A DNA stretch of 64,000 bases from Croceibacterium soli (GTDB lineage Bacteria; Pseudomonadota; Alphaproteobacteria; Sphingomonadales; Sphingomonadaceae), in the NCBI RefSeq assembly GCF_009828065.1, contig NZ_WTYK01000001.1:620001-684000 (forward strand), written 5' to 3'. The position numbers were made by a program, and so were the translations under genes. Below, in pieces: positions 9,456 to 21,394 of the stretch (its first letter is position 1; every line of letters begins with the position of its first letter). Below the pieces are notes generated by a model. That model saw nothing but the letters and a program-made list of their open reading frames with translations. It was not told where the DNA came from and ran no database searches.

Positions 9456-9555
9456 CGAGAAACCTTCTTGTCCCGGTTTCTCACTGGCGATCATCGACTT
9501 ACAACCCGCGAACGGCGGGTGGGTAGTGTTACGGGGGGTGGGACTTCGAAGCACG

Positions 9556-9587
9556 AAAAAGGCGGACCTCTTGCGAGGCCCGCCTTC
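9556..9587 (-). terminator. Rho-independent terminator of the DUF4136 lipoprotein gene
   Basis: On the minus strand a GC-rich hairpin, aaggcgggcctc / gaggtccgcctt with a four-base loop and one mismatch, is followed by TTTTT. It begins about 30 bases after the lipoprotein stop and precedes the GGDEF/EAL gene, so it separates the two transcripts. Confidence 0.85.
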
Positions 9588-9615
9588 GGAGAAGCAGGTT
9601 GTCGAAACGACGTGC

Positions 9616-10323
9616 TTAGCGGCGCTTCACCGGCATGTTTTCCGGCGCGATGGAGATGCGTACCGTTTCGCCCGAGTTGCCGGGGAAGTCGGTGAACATC
9701 GCCTCGACCAGGTTCGGCACGAGATAGGGCAGTCGATTCGAAGTCGACAGCGCCTGGGCCTTGCCTTCGAACAGCCGCTGGCCGGTGGCCTGGTTGTCGA
9801 TCTTCAGCTCGATGCCGCTGGTGTAGACGGTGTAGCTTTCCACCTCACGCCCGCCGAAGAACGGATCGTGGTAGCCGTAGCCCCAGGGGCGATAGGGCAC
9901 GTAGCCGATCCGCCGGTACCCGTCGTAGCCCCGGTAAACGACCGGGTGATAGCTGTACCACGGGCTGTAGAACGGATCGCGATAGCCGAAGCCCGGACGG
10001 GTGGTGACCCGCTCGCGGCCGTTGTCGACGCCGTAATCGAAGCGCACCAGCATCGTCGCGCTCTGCGGCGAGGAGGCCTGGACATAGCCGAGACGCTCCA
10101 TCTGCGCTTCGACGAAGTCGGCATACTGGGCGAACTCGAGACCGCCGGCGAGAGCCGGATCGTCGGCCACGACCGCGAAGGTCTGGCCCGAGGGCGCCGG
10201 AAGCTGGGTCTGGAACCGCGAAACGTCCGCGCTGAACGGGGATGCGCATGCCGCGAGGCTCGCCAGGACGAGCGGCACCGTGGCAAGCTTGAGCGCGCGG
10301 CCGAGGATTGAAGATCTTACCAT
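9616..10323 (-). CDS. DUF4136 family lipoprotein
   Basis: A 235-residue secreted lipoprotein. Its signal peptide ends in the lipobox LASLAAC, so the cysteine near residue 26 should be acylated. The mature part has the DUF4136 layout: a first beta-rich region (QTFAVVADDPALAGGLEFAQYADFVEAQM compatible), then a Tyr/Gly/Arg/Pro-rich stretch with repeated RDPFYSPWYSYHPVVYRGY-like sequence, and a C-terminal ELKIDNQATGQRLFEGKA region. DUF4136 proteins are envelope lipoproteins of unknown function. A rho-independent terminator follows, and the gene seems to be a single transcription unit. Confidence 0.85.
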   Translation of the reverse strand: MVRSSILGRALKLATVPLVLASLAACASPFSADVSRFQTQLPAPSGQTFAVVADDPALAGGLEFAQYADFVEAQMERLGYVQASSPQSATMLVRFDYGVDNGRERVTTRPGFGYRDPFYSPWYSYHPVVYRGYDGYRRIGYVPYRPWGYGYHDPFFGGREVESYTVYTSGIELKIDNQATGQRLFEGKAQALSTSNRLPYLVPNLVEAMFTDFPGNSGETVRISIAPENMPVKRR

Positions 10324-10475
10324 GATGAACTCTCTCTCAACTCAGTGACCTGCGGTCACCCCCTTGATGCCGGGCGCGCGCATAGATCGATAGGCCGTGC
10401 TATAGATATGACGGCCTGAACCGAGATTGAACATCCGGCCTGAGAAAAATCAGCTTTTCTAGCGACTTGGAATGG
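10324..10475. other. Intergenic gap between trpS and the lipoprotein gene
   Basis: About 150 bases without a coding region, noticeably richer in A+T near 10445-10465. It must hold the lipoprotein promoter, reading leftward, and the 3' end of the secB-murJ-trpS transcript. I do not see a convincing hairpin terminator or operator. Confidence 0.4.
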
Positions 10476-11495
10476 TCAGCCGCGCACCAACCCCAGCGCA
10501 CGGTAGGTTGCGGCGAGCGTGGGGGAGGCCAGTTCCCGCGCGCGGGCCGCGCCGCGGGCGAGGATCGCATCGAGCGATTCGCGGTCTTGCGAGAGTTCGT
10601 TGAATCGCCCGGCAATCGGCGCCAGAACTTCGACCATCAGTTCGCCCAAAGCCGGCTTGAAGGCGCCGAAACCCTGGCCGCCGTGTTCGGCCAGCACTTC
10701 GTCGGTGCTCTTGCCGGAAAGCGCGCCATAGATCGAAACGAGGTTCACCGCTTCCGGCCGCCCGGCCAGACCGGCCGCCTCGGACGGCAGCGGCTCCGCG
10801 TCGGTCTTGGCCTTCTTGACCTTCTTCATGATCATGTCGGCGTCGTCGGACAGGTTGATGCGGCTCATGTCCGAAGGATCGGACTTGCTCATCTTGGCCG
10901 TGCCGTCGCGCAAGGACATGATCCGCGCGGATTGTGGCGGGATGATCGGATCCGGCAGGGTGAACACCGGTGCCTCGGGCGTGCAGAAGTCGTTGTTGAA
11001 CTTCTGCGCGATGTCGCGGGCAAGCTCCAGGTGCTGTTTCTGGTCCTCGCCGACCGGCACGTGCGTCGTCTGGTACAGCAACACGTCGGCTGCCTGCAGC
11101 ACGGGGTAGGTGAACAGGGCGATGCTGGCGCCTTCGCGGTTCTTGCCGGACTTGTCCTTGAACTGCGTCATCCGGTTCAGCCAGCCCATCCGCGCCGTGC
11201 CGTTGAGCAGCCATTGCAGCTCCGCATGGGCCGGCACTTGCGCTTGGTTGAACAGCACCGAACGGTCGGGATCGATCCCGCATGCCACGAGTGCTGCGAC
11301 CATGCCCAGGGTGTTGGCCGAAAGCTCCGCCGGGTCGTGCGGCATGGAGATCGCATGCAGGTCGGCCAGGAAGAACAGGCACTGCCCGCCTTCGGCGCTC
11401 ACCTCGTCCTGCATCCGCACCCAGTTGCGGATCGCCCCGAGATAGTTGCCGAGGTGGAGACTGCCGGTGGGCTGGATGCCGGAAACGACGCGCAT
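10476..11495 (-). CDS. trpS: Tryptophan-tRNA ligase
   Basis: A class I aminoacyl-tRNA synthetase charging tRNA-Trp. It has the HIGH-like motif in IQPTGSLHLGNYLGA near the N-terminus and the KMSKSDPSD loop near residue 195, and the total length is 339 residues. The ATG shares one base with the murJ stop (TAATG), so trpS is the last gene of a secB-murJ-trpS operon. The open frame continues upstream through murJ in another frame and is not part of the protein. Confidence 0.96.
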   Translation of the reverse strand: MRVVSGIQPTGSLHLGNYLGAIRNWVRMQDEVSAEGGQCLFFLADLHAISMPHDPAELSANTLGMVAALVACGIDPDRSVLFNQAQVPAHAELQWLLNGTARMGWLNRMTQFKDKSGKNREGASIALFTYPVLQAADVLLYQTTHVPVGEDQKQHLELARDIAQKFNNDFCTPEAPVFTLPDPIIPPQSARIMSLRDGTAKMSKSDPSDMSRINLSDDADMIMKKVKKAKTDAEPLPSEAAGLAGRPEAVNLVSIYGALSGKSTDEVLAEHGGQGFGAFKPALGELMVEVLAPIAGRFNELSQDRESLDAILARGAARARELASPTLAATYRALGLVRG

Positions 11496-13069
11496 TATCT
11501 TGAAACTTCCCTCTTCGTCAGCTGGGCGATCCGCCCGCGGTCCACCGCACCGATCGCATAGGCGACGCCGAAGTAGACGATCGCCGAGCAGGCCACGAGC
11601 ACGATCAGCGCGAACAGCCGCGCGAGGATGCCGGCGGCGTAGTAGCCGGTTAGCAGGTCGCGCGCGAACCACAATGCCGCGCCCATCGCGGCCGCCGCGA
11701 CGATCTGCCGGGCGATCCTCAGGAGCAGGCTGCCGGGCGCGCGGTAGTGGTCCCGCGCGGCAAGTACGGCGTAGAGGACCGCGGCGTTGAGCCACGCGCC
11801 GATGGCGCTGGCCAGCGCCACGCCGACCACGCCGAAGGGCTCGAGCAGGACCAGGTTGAGCAGAACGAAGACCACCAGCGCCGCCAGCGCGGCATAGACG
11901 GGTGTCTTGGTGTCCGCCCGGGCATAAAACCCCGGAACCAGCACTTTGACCAGCACATAAGCCGGCAGGCCCATCACAAGCGCCGTCAGCACGTTGCCGG
12001 TCAGGATCGCATCGGCCAGGTCGAACCGGCCGCCCTGGAAGATCATCGTCACGAACGGGATCCCGCAAACCGCCAGGGCCACGGTGGCCGGCAACGTCAG
12101 CAGCATGGCCAGCTCGATCGCGTCGGACTGCAGCCGCCGCGCGCCTTCGCGGTTTCCGCCGCCGACGAACTTGGACAGCGTCGGCAGGATCGCGGTGCTC
12201 AGCGCGATGCCGATGATGCCGAGCGGCAACTGGTTCAGCCGGTCGGCATAGTTCATGTAGCTGACCGCGCCGCTATCCAGCTGGTTGAGGAAATAGAGCT
12301 GCACTAGCGTGTTGATCTGGTAGGCGCCCCCGCCGATCGCCGCGGGGAGGGCGATCACGCCGAGCCGCTTCACCTCCGGCGTCAGGCGCGGCCACAGCAG
12401 GCGCGGGCGAAACCCTTCGACGCGGACCCAGACGAACAGCCACACGAGCTGCATCACGCCCGCGCCGGTCACCGCCCAGGCGATGCCGTAGGCGACCTCC
12501 TCGACGGTGGCCCCGGTCGCCGCCATCCAGCGTTCGCCGACCAGCAGCGCGGCGATCAGCACCACGTTCAGGATGATCGGGAAGCTGGCCCCGGGCGCGA
12601 AGCGCGAGACCGAGTTCAGCATCCCGGTGAACAGCGTCACCAGGCTGACCAGCACGATATAAGGAAACATGATGCGGGCGAAATCGACCGCCATATCGAA
12701 GCCCGCCGGGTCGACCGGCTTTTCAGCCAGGAGCCAGATCACGCCCGGCATGGCGATCTCGAACACGGCAACCAGCGCGATCAGCACCGGCAGGAACACC
12801 GACAGCACGTCGTTGCTGAAGGAGCGGGCCGATTCCAGCCCGCCATCCCCATGCAGCCGCTTGGAGAACATCGGCACGAACGCGGCCGAAAACGCCCCTT
12901 CCGCGAACAGCCGGCGGAAGACGTTAGGGATGATGAACGCCTGAAACCAGGCGTCCGTCACCGCATTGGCGCCGAGCACGCGCGAGAAGATCATCTCGCG
13001 CGCCATCCCGGCGATGCGGCTGACCATGGTCAGCCCGCCGATCGTGCCGACGTGGCGGACGAGGCTCAC
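11495..13069 (-). CDS. murJ: Lipid II flippase MurJ
   Basis: A polytopic inner-membrane protein of 524 residues with about fourteen hydrophobic segments, of the MviN/MurJ family of the MOP superfamily. It flips the peptidoglycan precursor lipid II to the periplasmic side. Characteristic stretches are VSRIAGMAREMIFSRVLG at the start and WFQAFIIPNVFRRLFAEGAF, followed by NYADRLNQLPLGIIGIALST in the middle. Translation begins at GTG 25 bases after secB. It overlaps trpS by one base. Confidence 0.96.
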   Translation of the reverse strand: MSLVRHVGTIGGLTMVSRIAGMAREMIFSRVLGANAVTDAWFQAFIIPNVFRRLFAEGAFSAAFVPMFSKRLHGDGGLESARSFSNDVLSVFLPVLIALVAVFEIAMPGVIWLLAEKPVDPAGFDMAVDFARIMFPYIVLVSLVTLFTGMLNSVSRFAPGASFPIILNVVLIAALLVGERWMAATGATVEEVAYGIAWAVTGAGVMQLVWLFVWVRVEGFRPRLLWPRLTPEVKRLGVIALPAAIGGGAYQINTLVQLYFLNQLDSGAVSYMNYADRLNQLPLGIIGIALSTAILPTLSKFVGGGNREGARRLQSDAIELAMLLTLPATVALAVCGIPFVTMIFQGGRFDLADAILTGNVLTALVMGLPAYVLVKVLVPGFYARADTKTPVYAALAALVVFVLLNLVLLEPFGVVGVALASAIGAWLNAAVLYAVLAARDHYRAPGSLLLRIARQIVAAAAMGAALWFARDLLTGYYAAGILARLFALIVLVACSAIVYFGVAYAIGAVDRGRIAQLTKREVSR

Positions 13070-13094
13070 GTTGCGGAGACCCCCGTCGTTCGTC

Positions 13095-13616
13095 TCAGGC
13101 GGCGCCGCCGGCCGGCGGGGTCATGCCGCCTTCCTGCTGGCGGGCCAGCAGCTGCTGCTGGTAGATCGCGGTGAAGTCGATCGGATCGAGCACCAGCGGG
13201 GCGAAGCCGGCGTCGCGCGTGGCGTCCGCGATCACCCGGCGGGCGAACGGGAACAGGAAGCGCGGCGCTTCGGCGTAAACGAAAGCGTGCTTCTGCTCCT
13301 CAGGCATGTTGCGCATGCCGACGAGGCCGCAATAGGACAGCTCGACGATGTAGGCGGTGCCGTGCTGGGTCTTGGCGGTGGCCGAAACCTTCAGCTCGAC
13401 TTCCTGCACTTCGTCGCTGACCTGGCGCGCGGCGATGTTGAACTGCACGTCCAGCTCCGGCGCTTCGTTCCAGCCGAAGCTCTCCGGCGCCTTCGGGTTC
13501 TCGACCGAGAGATCCTTCACGTATTGCGTGATGATCCCCGCGACAGGGCCGTGGTCGGCGCCGTTGCCGTTGGACTGCTGGTTGAGATCGGTGAGGACGT
13601 CGCCTTCGTCGGCCAT
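13095..13616 (-). CDS. secB: Protein-export chaperone SecB
   Basis: A tetrameric cytoplasmic chaperone that keeps preproteins unfolded and delivers them to SecA. The 173-residue sequence carries the SecB core: IITQYVKDLSVENPKAPESF at the start, ELDVQFNIAARQV, YIVELSYCGLVGMRN and the APRFLFPFARRVIADATRDAGF signature, followed by a short Gln/Gly/Ala tail. It is the first gene of the secB-murJ-trpS operon and is divergent from the Tim44-like gene across a roughly 220-base gap, an order seen in many sphingomonads. Confidence 0.95.
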   Translation of the reverse strand: MADEGDVLTDLNQQSNGNGADHGPVAGIITQYVKDLSVENPKAPESFGWNEAPELDVQFNIAARQVSDEVQEVELKVSATAKTQHGTAYIVELSYCGLVGMRNMPEEQKHAFVYAEAPRFLFPFARRVIADATRDAGFAPLVLDPIDFTAIYQQQLLARQQEGGMTPPAGGAA

Positions 13617-13837
13617 GGGGTGCTCTCTCGTTCGCCTGAATGCTTGGAAAAGGGTTGCTTGGCCGCGCGCCTAGCAGCCGGCCGGCGCGCCCGCAACGGA
13701 AACGGCGGCGCGGCCCGGCGCCCGGCCGCGATCCCCGGTTCCGCAGTTGTTCATTTGTAATTCGTACCTATTTCAGGCAGCATGGAACCGGGCGGCATCC
13801 ACGGTGCTTCTCCGGGTATGAACAGGACAATGTTTTT

Positions 13838-14494
13838 GTGATTTACGAGATCGTCATCCTCGCCATGATCGCGGCCTTCCTGGGCTTGCGGCTCTACTCG
13901 GTGCTCGGCCGCCGCGCCGAGCACGAGGAGGAACCGTTCCCGAACCGCTTCGATCCGGGCGAAGGCGGCGATGCTCCGCGCGCTGTGCTTCCCCCCGGCC
14001 AGCAGACCCTGCGCCCGCAGCGGGAGCTCGGCGGCCTGCCCGCCGCGACCGAGCGCGGCTTGCGCGAGATTGCCGCGGCCGACCGGAACTTCGACCTGCT
14101 GCCGTTCCTCGAAGGCGCCAAGGCCGCTTACGCGATGATCCTGGAGGCGTTCTGGCGCGGCGATCGCGAAGAGCTGCGCCAGCTTTGCACGGACGACGTC
14201 TACGCCAGCTTTGCCGGAGCGATCGACGCCCGCGAAGCCGCCGGCGAGACGCTCGACAACCGCCTGATCCGGATCGAGGACACCACCGTTCATTCGGCCA
14301 CGCTCGACGGACGCATCGCGCGGATCGCGGTGCGCTTCGTCGCGGACATCGCCACCGTCACGCGCGACAAGGACGGCAACGTCGTCGCCGGATCGCTCGA
14401 CGATGCCGTGGAGAGCCGCGACATCTGGACGTTCTCGCGCGACGTGACCTCCACCGCGCCCGACTGGCTGCTCGACGAAACCGACGAGGGCTGA
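13838..14494 (+). CDS. Tim44-like domain membrane protein (TimA-type)
   Basis: A 218-residue protein with one N-terminal membrane helix (IYEIVILAMIAAFLGLRLYSVLG) followed by a charged linker and a C-terminal Tim44-like domain (about residues 80-215). The domain ends in RDIWTFSRDVTSTAPDWLLDET, the typical closing motif. Related alphaproteobacterial proteins are thought to assist protein export or assembly at the inner membrane, which fits the divergent secB. A GTG start was chosen because AGGACA lies about nine bases upstream and because it begins right at the membrane anchor; the upstream ATG at 13830 is out of frame. Confidence 0.85.
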   Translation: MIYEIVILAMIAAFLGLRLYSVLGRRAEHEEEPFPNRFDPGEGGDAPRAVLPPGQQTLRPQRELGGLPAATERGLREIAAADRNFDLLPFLEGAKAAYAMILEAFWRGDREELRQLCTDDVYASFAGAIDAREAAGETLDNRLIRIEDTTVHSATLDGRIARIAVRFVADIATVTRDKDGNVVAGSLDDAVESRDIWTFSRDVTSTAPDWLLDETDEG

Positions 14495-14503
14495 TCCAGG
14501 GAC

Positions 14504-15715
14504 ATGGGGGCCAGGGGACGCGGCGCTTTCGGCAAGTATGGCGCCGCCCTTGCCGCGATGCTGCTGCTCGCCGGCTGCGGCCAGCTCGTTCCGCCCGGCG
14601 AACAGCCTCCGCCCCGCCCGACACCCACGCCACCCGCAGCGGCGACGGCGCTTCTCGCCGGCGTCGCGCCCGGACCTTCGGTGGCCTCGCTCAACTTGGC
14701 GCCGAACGACGCCGGGGCGGCGCTCGCGTCGTTCATCGAGAGCTGTCCGCAACTCCAGCGCCGGACCGATGCCAGCGGCCTGACCCAGGGCGAGGACTGG
14801 CGCGCCGCCTGTACCGCCGCCACTACCTGGCCGCGGGGCGATGCGGTCCGCTTCTTCGACACCTGGTTCGAAACCGCTCGCGTGGGCGAGGGCACGGCTT
14901 TCGTCACCGGCTACTACGAACCGGAGATCGCCGGGCAGCGCACCCGCGCGCCGGGCTTCGAGGAGCCGGTCTACGGCATGCCCCCGGATCTGATCCGCGC
15001 CTGGCCCGACGACATGCCGCTGGCGGAACGCACCGGGCGCGCGCCGCTCGGGCGCTACGACGAGACCGGCAAGTTCGTGCCCTATTACGATCGCGCCGCG
15101 ATCGAGGCTGGTGCACTCGCCGGCAAAGGGCTGGAAATCGCCTGGGCGGCCGATCCGATCGAATTCTTCTTCCTGCAGATCCAGGGCTCCGGCCGCTTGC
15201 GCGCGCCCGACGGCAGCGTGATGCGCATCGGCTATGCCGGCCAGAACGGGCGCGGGTACACCGGCATCGGCCAGGTCATGCGCGAGCGCGGCCTGATTGG
15301 GGAGGGGACCGGCTACGCCACCTCGATGCAGGGCATCATGCAGTACCTGCGCGATCACCCCGCCGAAGGCCGCGCGATCATGCGCGAGAACCAGAGCTGG
15401 GTGTTCTTCCGCGAGCTGACCGGCGACGGGCCCCTCGGCGCTCTCGGCGTTCCGGTGCGGCCGCAAAGCTCGGTCGCCGCCGATCCGATGTACGTGCCGC
15501 TCGGCGCACCGGTGTGGCTGCAGGTCGACCGGCCGGAGAGCAACGGCCTGTGGATCGCGCAGGACACCGGCGGCGCGATCAAGGGCGCCAACCGCTTCGA
15601 CAGCTTCTGGGGGACCGGAGAGGAGGCGCGCCGCACTGCCGGGGGCATGAGCGCACGCGGGCAGGCCCTGCTGCTGCTCCCCAAGGGAACCGTCGCCCGC
15701 CTCAACGCGCGATGA
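14504..15715 (+). CDS. mltA: Membrane-bound lytic murein transglycosylase A
   Basis: A peptidoglycan-cleaving lipoprotein of 403 residues. The signal peptide ends in LLLAGC, giving an acylated cysteine near residue 25, followed by a Pro/Thr-rich tether. The MltA barrel domain (TGYYEPEIAGQRTRAPGFEEPVYG compatible region, residues about 130-290) is followed by the 3D domain with the catalytic Asp in WIAQDTGGAIKGANRFD. It starts nine bases after the Tim44-like gene and overlaps the smr gene by four bases (ATGA), so the three form an operon. Confidence 0.94.
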   Translation: MGARGRGAFGKYGAALAAMLLLAGCGQLVPPGEQPPPRPTPTPPAAATALLAGVAPGPSVASLNLAPNDAGAALASFIESCPQLQRRTDASGLTQGEDWRAACTAATTWPRGDAVRFFDTWFETARVGEGTAFVTGYYEPEIAGQRTRAPGFEEPVYGMPPDLIRAWPDDMPLAERTGRAPLGRYDETGKFVPYYDRAAIEAGALAGKGLEIAWAADPIEFFFLQIQGSGRLRAPDGSVMRIGYAGQNGRGYTGIGQVMRERGLIGEGTGYATSMQGIMQYLRDHPAEGRAIMRENQSWVFFRELTGDGPLGALGVPVRPQSSVAADPMYVPLGAPVWLQVDRPESNGLWIAQDTGGAIKGANRFDSFWGTGEEARRTAGGMSARGQALLLLPKGTVARLNAR

Positions 15716-16293
15716 AACCGCCCCGCGGCCTGAGCGCCGAAGAGGCGGAGCTGTGGGCGCGTCTGGCTGCCACGGTGAAGCCGCTCCGCCCCCAAAATCC
15801 TCCCCGGCACGGGGAGGGGGACCAGCCGCAGGCTGGTGGAGGGGGCCCGCCTCCTGGTACCACGAAGCCGGCGAAAGCGCCCGCAGCCAAACCTCGCCCA
15901 GCGCCGCCACAGCCAGTCGTCGTCGCTCCGCCCCGTAGGCCAGAGGAGCGCGGCCTCGATTCCACCTGGGACCGCAAGCTCGCCCGCGGCACGCTCTCGC
16001 CGGATTTCACGCTCGACCTCCACGGCCACACGCTCGACACGGCCTACCACCGGCTCGATCAGGGCCTGGCGCAGGCGCGGGCTCTGGGTGCCCGGGTCGT
16101 GCTGGTCATCACCGGCAAGCCGCGCCCGGCGGAGGCCGCCGACCGCGGGCAGAAGCGGGGGGCGATCCGGGCCAAAGTGCTCGACTGGCTCGCCGCCGGC
16201 CAGCACGCCTCCGCCATCGCCGCCATAAGAAAAGCGCACCGCAGCCACGGGGGCGACGGTGCGCTTTATCTCGTGCTCCGCAAGGAGCGTTAG
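15712..16293 (+). CDS. Smr-domain endonuclease-like protein with repeat element in its linker
   Basis: A 193-residue protein with an N-terminal helix (GLSAEEAELWARLAATVKPL), a long Pro/Ala/Gly linker and a C-terminal Smr domain from about residue 95. The domain carries the family motif TLDLHGHTLDTAYHRLDQG and the RGAIRAKVLDWLA helix. Smr domains nick branched or mismatched DNA or cleave RNA on stalled ribosomes, and the substrate here is unknown. Residues about 28-47 are encoded by a copy of the palindromic 'cctcccc' element that is otherwise intergenic in this window. The stop lies three bases from the end of the convergent katG gene. Confidence 0.9.
   Translation: MKPPRGLSAEEAELWARLAATVKPLRPQNPPRHGEGDQPQAGGGGPPPGTTKPAKAPAAKPRPAPPQPVVVAPPRRPEERGLDSTWDRKLARGTLSPDFTLDLHGHTLDTAYHRLDQGLAQARALGARVVLVITGKPRPAEAADRGQKRGAIRAKVLDWLAAGQHASAIAAIRKAHRSHGGDGALYLVLRKER
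15794..15851. repeat. 'cctcccc' palindromic element inside the smr coding region
   Basis: This stretch begins aaatcctccccggcacgggg, has an internal hairpin (ccagc / gctgg) and ends gtggagggggcccgcc. It matches the left part of the intergenic element at 20531-20590 almost base for base, apart from a shorter internal stem. It is read in frame as a Pro/Gly-rich linker without stops. Confidence 0.88.
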
Positions 16294-16296
16294 GCC

Positions 16297-18921
<2,625 letters not shown>

Positions 18922-20511
18922 TCAGGCCGCTTCGGCCAGTTCCTCCGCCAGTTCGTTGCGGATCAGGTAGTCGAAGGCGGACAGCGCGGCCTTGGACCCT
19001 TCGCCCATGGCGATGACGATCTGCTTGTACGGCACGGTGGTCACGTCGCCCGCCGCGAACACGCCGGGGACGTTGGTCGCCGCCTTCGCGTCGATCTCGA
19101 TCTCGCCGAACCTGCTGAGCGCGACGCCCGAGTCCTTCAGCCACTCGGTGTTGGGCACCAGGCCGATCTGGACGAACACGCCTTCCAGTTCGATCCGCTT
19201 CTCCTCGCCGCTCTCGCGGTCCTTGTAGACAAGGCCGCTCACCCGCTCGCCGTCGCCGGTAACCTCGGTCGTCTGCGCGGAGACGAGGACGTCGACGTTC
19301 TTCAGGCTGCGCAGCTTGTCCTGGAGCACCTGGTCGGCCCGCAGCTTGCCGTCGAACTCGACCAGCGTGACGTGACCGACGATGTTGGCGAGGTCGATCG
19401 CCGCCTCCACGCCGGAGTTGCCGCCGCCGATCACCGCCACGCGCTTGCCCTTGAACAGGGGTCCGTCGCAGTGCGGGCAGTAGGCAACGCCCTTGTTGCG
19501 GTACTCGAGCTCGCCGGGCACGCCCAGGTTGCGCCAGCGCGCGCCGGTGGCGAGCACCACGGCCCGCGCCTTCAGCGTTGCGCCGTTCTCGAACTGCACT
19601 TCGTGATAGCCGCCGGGCCGGCTTGCGGGGATCAGCTTCTCGGCCTTGGCCAAGTTCATCACGTCGACATCGTACTCGCCGACATGCGCTTCGAGCGCCG
19701 CCGCCAGCTTCGGCCCTTCGGTGTAGGTGACCGAGACGAAGTTCTCGATCCCCATCGTATCGAGCACCTGCCCGCCGAACCGTTCGGCCGCGACGCCCGT
19801 GCGGAAGCCCTTGCGCACCGTGTAGATCGCTGCCGCAGCGCCGGCCGGCCCGCCGCCGACCACGAGCACTTCGTAAGGCTCCTTCTCGGCCATCCTGGCT
19901 GCCGCGCGGGCGCCGGCGTTGCCGTCCAGCTTGGCGAGGATTTCCTCCACGCCCATCTTGCCGCTGGCGAACATCTCGCCGTTCAGGAAAGTCGCCGGCA
20001 CCGCCATTACGTTGCGCTGATCGACTTCCTCCTGGAACGTGCCGCCCTCGATCAGCGTGGCCGTGACGCGCGGGTTGTTGAGCGCCATCAGCGTCAGCGC
20101 CTGCACCACGTCCGGGCAGTTGTGGCAGGATAGCGAGAAATACATCTCGAACTCGTAATCGCCTTCGAGCGCGCGGATCTGCTCCAGCACCTCATCCGAG
20201 ACCTTCGGCGGATGTCCGCCGGCCCACAGCAGGGCGAGCACCAGCGAGGTGAACTCGTGGCCCATCGGCAGGCCGGCGAAGCGCACCCACTTCTCGGCGT
20301 CCGAGGCGCGGCGCACGATGAAGCTCGGCTTGCGCTCATGGTCGCCGTCGAAGCTCGCCGAGACTTTGTCGCTGAGCGCGGAGATCTCCTCCAGCAGCTC
20401 GCGCGTCTGCGCCGACTTCGGATCGTCGCCGAGCGATGCGACGAGCTCGATCGGCTCGCGCAAGTTGGCGAGGTACTGCGAGAGCTGTTGCGTCATGTTG
20501 GCATCGAGCAT
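18922..20511 (-). CDS. ahpF: Alkyl hydroperoxide reductase subunit F
   Basis: The NAD(P)H-dependent flavoenzyme that regenerates the peroxiredoxin AhpC. At 529 residues it has the full AhpF layout: an N-terminal tandem thioredoxin-fold domain with the redox pair SCHNCPD near residue 128, an FAD-binding segment ([20 protein letters not shown] near residue 213), the disulfide YCPHCDG near residue 345, and the NAD site [18 protein letters not shown]. It is downstream of ahpC on the same strand but separated by a 234-base gap that holds a repeat element. Confidence 0.96.
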   Translation of the reverse strand: MLDANMTQQLSQYLANLREPIELVASLGDDPKSAQTRELLEEISALSDKVSASFDGDHERKPSFIVRRASDAEKWVRFAGLPMGHEFTSLVLALLWAGGHPPKVSDEVLEQIRALEGDYEFEMYFSLSCHNCPDVVQALTLMALNNPRVTATLIEGGTFQEEVDQRNVMAVPATFLNGEMFASGKMGVEEILAKLDGNAGARAAARMAEKEPYEVLVVGGGPAGAAAAIYTVRKGFRTGVAAERFGGQVLDTMGIENFVSVTYTEGPKLAAALEAHVGEYDVDVMNLAKAEKLIPASRPGGYHEVQFENGATLKARAVVLATGARWRNLGVPGELEYRNKGVAYCPHCDGPLFKGKRVAVIGGGNSGVEAAIDLANIVGHVTLVEFDGKLRADQVLQDKLRSLKNVDVLVSAQTTEVTGDGERVSGLVYKDRESGEEKRIELEGVFVQIGLVPNTEWLKDSGVALSRFGEIEIDAKAATNVPGVFAAGDVTTVPYKQIVIAMGEGSKAALSAFDYLIRNELAEELAEAA

Positions 20512-20530
20512 CGGAAAAGTCCTTCATCTC

Positions 20531-20648
20531 AAATCCTCCCCGGCACGGGGAGGGGGACCGCTCGCGAAGCGAGTGGTGGAGGGGGCCCGCCACAAGCGCG
20601 GCGCTATGAGGAGAGCCCCTCCGTCACCTCCCCGCGAGCGGGGAGGAT
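20531..20648. repeat. 'cctcccc' composite palindromic element between ahpC and ahpF
   Basis: It starts aaatcctccccggcacgggg, has an internal stem cgctcgcgaagcgag, then gtggagggggcccgcc, and closes with a mirror-image end acctccccgcgagcggggag. Each terminus is itself a hairpin and the two ends are inverted relative to each other. It lies inside the ahpC-ahpF transcript if the two are co-transcribed, where it could lower ahpF expression relative to ahpC. That effect is inference. Confidence 0.85.
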
Positions 20649-20745
20649 CGAAGAATGACGGCCCGGGGCAAAGGGGGGAGGGCAGCCCCGGGCCGCCGCG
20701 ACCCGCTTTTCTTACGAAGCGGTCGCTACTCGGTTGAACCGTCGA

Positions 20746-21312
20746 TCAGAGCTTGCCGACGAGGTCGAGCGAGGGAGCGAGCGTCTCGGAGCCCTCTTCC
20801 CACGCAGCCGGGCAGACCTGGCCCGGGTTGTTGCGGACGTACTGCGCGGCGCGGATCTTGCGCACGAGTTCGTTGGCGTTGCGGCCGACACCCTCGCAGG
20901 TGATCTCCATGATCTGGATCACGCCGTCCGGATCGACCACGAAAGTCGCCCGGTCGGCCAGGCCCTGGCCTTCACGCAGCACGCCGAAGTTGTTCGACAG
21001 CGTGTGCTGCTGGTCGCCGAGGAAGGCGAACTTCAGCTTGCCGATCTTGTCGGAGGTGTCGTGCCATGCCTTGTGGCTGAAGTGCGTGTCGGTCGACACG
21101 CCGAAAACTTCCACGCCGAGCTTCTGCAGCATGTCGTAGTGCTCGCCGAGGTCCTCCAGCTCCGTCGGGCAGACGAAGGTGAAGTCCGCCGGATAGAAGA
21201 AGAACACGGCCCACTTGCCTTCGATGTCCTTCTCGGAAACCGGGAAGAAGTCCTTGCCGGCCTGGAAGGCGGTCGCGTTGAACGGCTTGATCGTGCTGCC
21301 GATGATACCCAT
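20746..21312 (-). CDS. ahpC: Alkyl hydroperoxide reductase subunit C (2-Cys peroxiredoxin)
   Basis: A typical 2-Cys peroxiredoxin of 188 residues that reduces hydrogen peroxide and organic hydroperoxides. The peroxidatic cysteine is in [15 protein letters not shown] near residue 47, and the resolving cysteine in GQVCPAAW near residue 166. The start [11 protein letters not shown] and the full length match the enterobacterial type. AhpF (18922-20511) is its reductase. A perfect 8-bp inverted repeat lies about 80 bases upstream of the start. Confidence 0.97.
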   Translation of the reverse strand: MGIIGSTIKPFNATAFQAGKDFFPVSEKDIEGKWAVFFFYPADFTFVCPTELEDLGEHYDMLQKLGVEVFGVSTDTHFSHKAWHDTSDKIGKLKFAFLGDQQHTLSNNFGVLREGQGLADRATFVVDPDGVIQIMEITCEGVGRNANELVRKIRAAQYVRNNPGQVCPAAWEEGSETLAPSLDLVGKL

Positions 21313-21394
21313 GGGTCATTGTCTCCATTCGAGTGGTTGAGTGAATTCGCAGGTGCCAGATAGGGATTGCTGCAGCGCAGTAAAACCCGGCAAT

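Noticed and set aside
13751-15910. 719-codon minus-strand open frame over the Tim44-like, mltA and smr genes
   Set aside because: It overlaps three well supported plus-strand genes and has no recognisable domain.
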